Below are positions 31,882 to 35,300 of a stretch of DNA of 35,300 nt, in pieces (positions within the stretch are counted from its first letter, which is position 1; each line of letters starts with the position of its first letter). Under the pieces are notes generated by a model that had not been told where the DNA came from, did no database searches, and saw only the letters and a program-made list of their open reading frames with translations. Origin of the DNA: Yoonia sp. (GTDB lineage Bacteria > Pseudomonadota > Alphaproteobacteria > Rhodobacterales > Rhodobacteraceae); contig JAGSGF010000030.1 in NCBI GenBank assembly GCA_023955335.1, forward strand, positions 1 to 35,300, written 5' to 3'. The position numbers were made by a program, and so were the translations under genes.

Positions 31882-32745
31882 TCAGGCTTTGGCTGCTTCG
31901 ACCTTGTCTTGCGTGTTGGTGTCAAAGTCAGACGCATTGTGCCGTTCGTGCAGTTGCCCTTCGAGCGGGCCGAAACGCTTGTTGACCATTGCGCCACGGA
32001 TATACGCAGGGCGGCTGCTGACGTCCTTGTTCCAGCGGATCACGTTGGTGTATTCGTGCACAGACAGGAACGCGCCTGAATTATAGGCGTCCCCTTCGAC
32101 AAGACGGCCGTACCAAGGGGCAGTGGCAATGTCGGCGATCGTGTAGTCATCGCCTGCAAGGTACTTGTTGTCGGCCAAATGTTTGTCGAGCACGTCAAGC
32201 TGTCGCTTGGCTTCCATCGCAAAGCGGTTGATCGGGTATTCAAGCTTTTCGGGTGCATACGCATAGAAATGACCAAAGCCGCCACCAAGATAAGGCGCGG
32301 AGCCTTGGAGCCAGAACAACCAATTCAGTGTCTCGGTCCGTGCAGGGCCAGAGGCTGGCAGGAACGCACCGAATTTCTCGGCCAGATACATCAATATTGC
32401 ACCGGATTCGAAAACCCGTTGACCTGTTTCGTGGTCACGCAGGGCAGGGATCTTGGAATTGGGGTTAATGTCGACAAAGCCGGACCCGAATTGGTCCCCT
32501 TCCATGATATTGATCAACCATGCGTCGTATTCAGCGTCGTGACCTGCGGCGAGCAGTTCTTCAAGCATCACAGTCACTTTGACGCCGTTTGGCGTGGCAA
32601 GCGAGTAAAGCTGAAGGGGGTGTTCGCCGACGGGCAGGTCTTTGTCATGGGTTGCGCCCGCGATCGGGCGGTTCAGTTTGGCCCATTCGCCGCCATTCTC
32701 GGAATCCCACGTCCAGACTTTAGGGGGAGTGTATGTCTCTGTCAT
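31882..32745 (-). CDS. yghU: YghU-like glutathione transferase / disulfide reductase
   Basis: The 287-aa nu-class glutathione transferase, related to E. coli YghU, uses glutathione for disulfide-bond reduction. The N-terminal extension TYTPPKVWTWDSENGGEWAK and RPIAGATHDKDLPVGEHP are typical of this group. The thioredoxin-like domain (about residues 43-130) includes LYSLATPNGVKVTVMLEEL and NPNSKIPAL, followed by the helical domain ending with YIRGAMVNKRFG. AAAGGACG precedes ATG 32745. The open frame extends to 32805 without a ribosome binding site. Confidence 0.93.
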   Translation of the reverse strand: MTETYTPPKVWTWDSENGGEWAKLNRPIAGATHDKDLPVGEHPLQLYSLATPNGVKVTVMLEELLAAGHDAEYDAWLINIMEGDQFGSGFVDINPNSKIPALRDHETGQRVFESGAILMYLAEKFGAFLPASGPARTETLNWLFWLQGSAPYLGGGFGHFYAYAPEKLEYPINRFAMEAKRQLDVLDKHLADNKYLAGDDYTIADIATAPWYGRLVEGDAYNSGAFLSVHEYTNVIRWNKDVSSRPAYIRGAMVNKRFGPLEGQLHERHNASDFDTNTQDKVEAAKA

Positions 32746-32814
32746 GGGTGTCGTCCTTTTGAGTGTTTCAATCGCATTTAATGTTGGCGTATGTGAATAC
32801 AACATGCACCGGAT

Positions 32815-32829
32815 GCACAGTGCCTGTGC
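32815..32829 (-). terminator. small hairpin after the response regulator gene
   Basis: GCACAG-TGC-CTGTGC lies four bases after the response regulator stop codon in the direction of transcription. The stem is 6 bp and no T-run follows, so its function is uncertain. Confidence 0.35.
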
Positions 32830-32832
32830 GTA

Positions 32833-33474
32833 TTAATTTGGCGAAACGCCTGTCCCTTGCAGCACACCGTGTTCAAGCGCATAGCGGGTAAGCCCCGCAG
32901 TGGACGTGATGTCGAGCTTGCGTCTGATGTTCTTGCGGTGTGTTTCCACGGTCCGAACAGAAATATCGAGGTTGATAGCCACCTCTTTGTTGGATTTGCC
33001 TTGGGCCAGTTCCAGCAGAACTGTCTGTTCGCGTCCAGTAAGGGTTTCACGCCCATCGCTGATGTTGGGCTCTAACGCTTCGGCGGACCCGGTGCACATA
33101 TAGTTGGCACCGGTCATCACCGTATCGATGGCGGTGCGAATTTCATCTGTTGGCACGTCCTTGAGAACGTATCCCTTGGCGCCGTGCCGCATTGCAGTGG
33201 TAATATACTCGGGGCTGTCGTGCATTGAGAGGATCAGGATGCGCGTGTCTGGTCGAATTTCCAGCATCATCTCGGTTGCAGCCAAACCCGACAGACCGGG
33301 CATGCTGAGATCCATCAAGACCACATCTGGGGCAAGTGTGGTCAGTTGGTCTACCGCGTCTTGGCCATTGTTAAGGGTTCCAACAACGACGATATCATCA
33401 TAGGATTCCAAGATTGACTGAATGCCCTCGGTGACCATTGGGTGGTCGTCGACGATCAAAATACGAATTGTCAT
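32833..33474 (-). CDS. NarL/FixJ-family response regulator
   Basis: The 213-aa two-component regulator has a receiver domain (residues 1-120) with acidic pocket Asp9/Asp10, phosphoacceptor Asp55 in LMDLSMPG, Ser83 and Lys105. A LuxR-type helix-turn-helix (about residues 144-205) has LTGREQTVLLELAQGKSNKE and VRTVETHRKNI. ATG 33474 overlaps the kinase stop (ATGA), so the two are co-translated. By position it probably controls the divergent gene at 35140 and its transport operon. Confidence 0.95.
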   Translation of the reverse strand: MTIRILIVDDHPMVTEGIQSILESYDDIVVVGTLNNGQDAVDQLTTLAPDVVLMDLSMPGLSGLAATEMMLEIRPDTRILILSMHDSPEYITTAMRHGAKGYVLKDVPTDEIRTAIDTVMTGANYMCTGSAEALEPNISDGRETLTGREQTVLLELAQGKSNKEVAINLDISVRTVETHRKNIRRKLDITSTAGLTRYALEHGVLQGTGVSPN

Positions 33475-34889
33475 GATGTCTGTGCCTTTTGTTCTTGTGG
33501 TCGTAACATATGGGTCAGGGGGACCCGTGCTTCGATGGTTGTGCCTTGTCCGCGTTCGGACGTGATCCGGATAGTCCCGCCAAGCTGTTCGATGCGTTCT
33601 TGCATGTTACGCAGACCCAAGCCGCGTGAATTGCGCAATTGCCGGAACCCTTTGCCATTGTCGGATATGCGAAGAAGCGCGCCATTGTGTTGCCCTTTAA
33701 GGCTTGCTGCGATGGTTGTGGCTTCGGAGTGTCGGTCAATGTTGTTAAGCGCCTCTTGGGCAATCCGGTAAAGCGCGATGCGGGCCTCTTCGTCGAGGCG
33801 GTTGCGAAACACAACGGTCTCGAATGTCGCGTCGATCCCTGTACGGCTAGAGAAATCATCTACCAACACTTTAAGCGCCGGGCCAAGCCCAAGGTCGTCG
33901 AGCACACCGGGGCGCAGGTCACGGCTGATGCGCCGCACTTCTTGGATCGCTCCACCAAGCCCGTCGATCCCTTTGCTCAGACTTTCAGAGGCCCGCGCAT
34001 CCGCCAAGCCAAGCCGCCTGCGGGCAAGCTCAAGCGCATAGCGAACGCCCACCAGCATCTGGTTGATCCCGTCATGGAGTTCGCGGGCGACACGACCGCG
34101 TTCTTCCTCTTGTGTGTCGATAATCCGTTGGGTGAGGTCCTTGAGCTTGGCATCTGCCAGACGCCGTTCACGCAGGTTGATGAACATACCCGACAGGAAC
34201 ACCCCGATAAGCGCCGCAATCGCAATGCCCACAATGTAATACGACGTCTGCCTGATCCGCGATTCAACATCTGCCCGCGCGCTGGCCACGGTTTGCAAGA
34301 TATCCCCGATAAAGACGCCCGTGCCCACGACCCAGCGCCAGTCTTGAAGCCCGTTCACGTAAACAAACATCCGTTCTGTCACCCCGTCAGAAGGTTTTGG
34401 CCAGTCAAAGCTGTGATAACCGCCACCACCGCGCGCAATCCGGATCAGCTCGTCTGTAATGGGGACACCATTTACATCTTTTAGCCCAGACCAGTTTTCA
34501 TCGATCAGGAAGGTTTGGCGCGGGGCCACGAGATTGTTGCCATCATAGTCGAACACAAAGAAATAGCCGTCTTGCCCGTAGAGCATAGAGGACAATTCTT
34601 GCGTGACTTGCAGCTTTGCCGCCTCATCCGCCGGACCCGCAAGGCCGTAGGTGTTAATAATCGCGGTGCGCGCAATCGACAGGTAGTTTTTCAGTTCGTC
34701 GCGTTTGGCTTGGATAAGTTGGTCTTCGAGCCCCTGAATTTCGCGTTCGGCCAAGGCCCGCGATTGGCTGGTCACAACAAATGAAATCAGCGTCACAGCC
34801 AGCACAAGCGGAAGTGAGGCCACAAGGAAAACCTTTTGGCCGTAGCTGAATTCAAACAGGTCACGCAAGCGCTGGGCAATCGTCGACAT
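33471..34889 (-). CDS. Cache-domain sensor histidine kinase (HisKA_3 type)
   Basis: The 472-aa membrane kinase has TM1 at about residues 19-40. The periplasmic single-Cache-type ligand domain (about 42-212, with YGQDGYFFVFDYDGNNL and WRWVVGTGVFIGDI) is followed by TM2 at about 216-237 and a short coiled linker. The HisKA_3 dimerisation domain carries phospho-His272 in ARELHDGINQ. The HATPase domain contains the G1-like DNGKGFRQLRNSRGLGLRNM. It pairs with the downstream NarL-type regulator. Cache domains often sense small organic acids, which fits the divergent probable TRAP transporter gene. Confidence 0.94.
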   Translation of the reverse strand: MSTIAQRLRDLFEFSYGQKVFLVASLPLVLAVTLISFVVTSQSRALAEREIQGLEDQLIQAKRDELKNYLSIARTAIINTYGLAGPADEAAKLQVTQELSSMLYGQDGYFFVFDYDGNNLVAPRQTFLIDENWSGLKDVNGVPITDELIRIARGGGGYHSFDWPKPSDGVTERMFVYVNGLQDWRWVVGTGVFIGDILQTVASARADVESRIRQTSYYIVGIAIAALIGVFLSGMFINLRERRLADAKLKDLTQRIIDTQEEERGRVARELHDGINQMLVGVRYALELARRRLGLADARASESLSKGIDGLGGAIQEVRRISRDLRPGVLDDLGLGPALKVLVDDFSSRTGIDATFETVVFRNRLDEEARIALYRIAQEALNNIDRHSEATTIAASLKGQHNGALLRISDNGKGFRQLRNSRGLGLRNMQERIEQLGGTIRITSERGQGTTIEARVPLTHMLRPQEQKAQTS

Positions 34890-34978
34890 CCCCCTCGGCT
34901 AGCGGAGAATCAGGATCGGAGCAAACGGTTCTGCGCTTGCGAGACACGGGTATTTGTTCTGTTAGCGCCCGACAAGTC

Positions 34979-34992
34979 TTCGATTAATCGAA
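34979..34992. promoter_or_regulatory. 14-base perfect palindrome
   Basis: TTCGATTAATCGAA lies in the 250-base gap between the kinase gene and the divergent truncated gene. It could be a dimeric regulator's site; no functional evidence is visible. Confidence 0.4.
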
Positions 34993-35016
34993 AAATGAGC
35001 ACAATTATCGCGATAT

Positions 35017-35033
35017 CTACGCAGTACTACGCA
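35017..35033. promoter_or_regulatory. tandem CTACGCA repeats (regulator site candidate)
   Basis: Two CTACGCA heptamers are separated by GTA, giving a 10-base period (one helical turn), directly after a TATCGCGATA palindrome (35006-35015). They lie about 107 bases before the divergent gene start, a plausible activator position for the adjacent NarL-type regulator. Confidence 0.4.
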
Positions 35034-35139
35034 TTTTACATCTCAGACAGGCTCGCAAAGGTCTGCGCACTGAGAGATCAGCCGCTGGCATGGAGGAGGA
35101 GCCTCTCGCCATCGGACAATACCATTGGGAGGATACTAA

Positions 35140-35220
35140 ATGGATCGTCGTTCTTTTCTGAAAAATTCCGCACTTGGTGGCACGGTAATCCCCCCTAAAA
35201 TTAGTGGTGTTCAAAAGTAG
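35140..35220 (+). pseudogene. Tat-exported protein start, disrupted by insertion
   Basis: GGGAGGA at 35127-35133 precedes ATG 35140, which opens MDRRSFLKNSALGGT, a textbook twin-arginine signal start (RRSFLK). Such starts are typical of TRAP-transporter substrate-binding proteins (DctP family) in roseobacters. After about codon 15 the sequence becomes unrelated (CCCCCCTAAAATTAG) and stops at TAG 35218-35220, giving only 26 residues. The break coincides with the start of an insertion sequence, so the gene is interrupted inside its signal peptide. The rest of the gene should lie beyond the window. The protein class is inferred from the signal and from the adjacent Cache kinase. Confidence 0.7.
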
Positions 35221-35300
35221 AATTTTCTCGGCAAGATATCTGAGGAGATTTTTGATGAAGACAGCACGATTTAGCGACGCACAGATCATGGGTATTTTGA
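35186..35300 (+). mobile_element. left end of an IS3-type insertion sequence
   Basis: From about 35182-35190 the sequence leaves the host gene. It shows a C-run near the end (TAATCCCCCC), a leader of about 65 bases and then a transposase start. The exact end and target duplication cannot be fixed because the right end is outside the window. Confidence 0.7.
35255..35300 (+). CDS. IS3-family transposase OrfA, N-terminal fragment
   Basis: ATG 35255 with GAGGAG at 35242-35247 opens MKTARFSDAQIMGIL, which runs off the window. This matches the start of IS3-family (IS407-like) OrfA proteins, small HTH_Tnp_1 DNA-binding proteins that begin K-x-RF-x-x-x-QI-x-x-IL. Only 15 residues are visible, so the subgroup is uncertain. 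Confidence 0.72.
   Translation, partial: MKTARFSDAQIMGIL

Noticed and set aside
1-35300. CRISPR array, tRNA or rRNA gene
   Set aside because: No regularly spaced repeats, cloverleaf-like sequence or rRNA-like stretch was found by eye; a small RNA gene in the 28571-28864 gap cannot be excluded without a covariance search.

Overview
The window is chromosomal DNA of a marine alphaproteobacterium of the order Rhodobacterales (Roseobacter group). The evidence is a complete RcGTA-type gene transfer agent (GTA) structural cluster, a PDH complex whose E1-beta carries its own lipoyl domain, an acetolactate synthase with the GEAS variant of the TPP motif, and moderate GC content. An Octadecabacter/Loktanella-like organism would fit, but the genus is a guess.

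Region 1 (1-13912, + strand) is the GTA head-tail cluster in canonical order: tail end of g1, terminase g2, portal g3, g3.5, protease g4, capsid g5, connectors g6-g8, tail tube g9, chaperones g10/g10.1, tape measure g11, distal tail g12, hub g13, peptidase g14 and the giant g15, followed by a small conserved gene overlapping g15. All frames are open. Two details stand out. A perfectly phased C7 slippery heptamer sits just before the g10 stop, with an open -1 path into g10.1, which has no ribosome binding site; this suggests a lambda G/GT-like programmed frameshift. The C-terminus of g15 runs about 30 codons into the next gene.

Region 2 (13996-21208) is central metabolism and cell division: cysE (+), a strong bidirectional terminator, then on the minus strand pdhA-pdhB-pdhC, ftsB, a class I fructose-bisphosphate aldolase and pgk. 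A palindrome sits at the predicted transcription start of the pdh operon.

Region 3 (21344-24379, +) has tandem cyclophilins (one cytoplasmic, one exported), a secreted DUF3179 protein and an EamA-type transporter. Region 4 (28570-24354, -) is a compact gene string with ATGA overlaps: Rieske oxygenase, 69-aa helical protein, nucleoside hydrolase, GNAT acetyltransferase and SelO AMPylase. A small secreted EF-hand protein is divergent from it.

Region 5 (31740-29161, -) is ilvBN with a fully readable attenuator: promoter, 15-residue leader peptide with an Ile-Leu-Val-Val-Val-Leu run, alternative stem and rho-independent terminator. Region 6 (34889-31882, -) holds a Cache-domain histidine kinase/NarL-type regulator pair and a YghU-like glutathione transferase. 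Divergent from the kinase is the start of a Tat-exported protein (probably a TRAP-transporter binding protein) cut off after about 15 codons by an IS3-type insertion sequence whose transposase begins at the window edge. No tRNA, rRNA or CRISPR array was seen.
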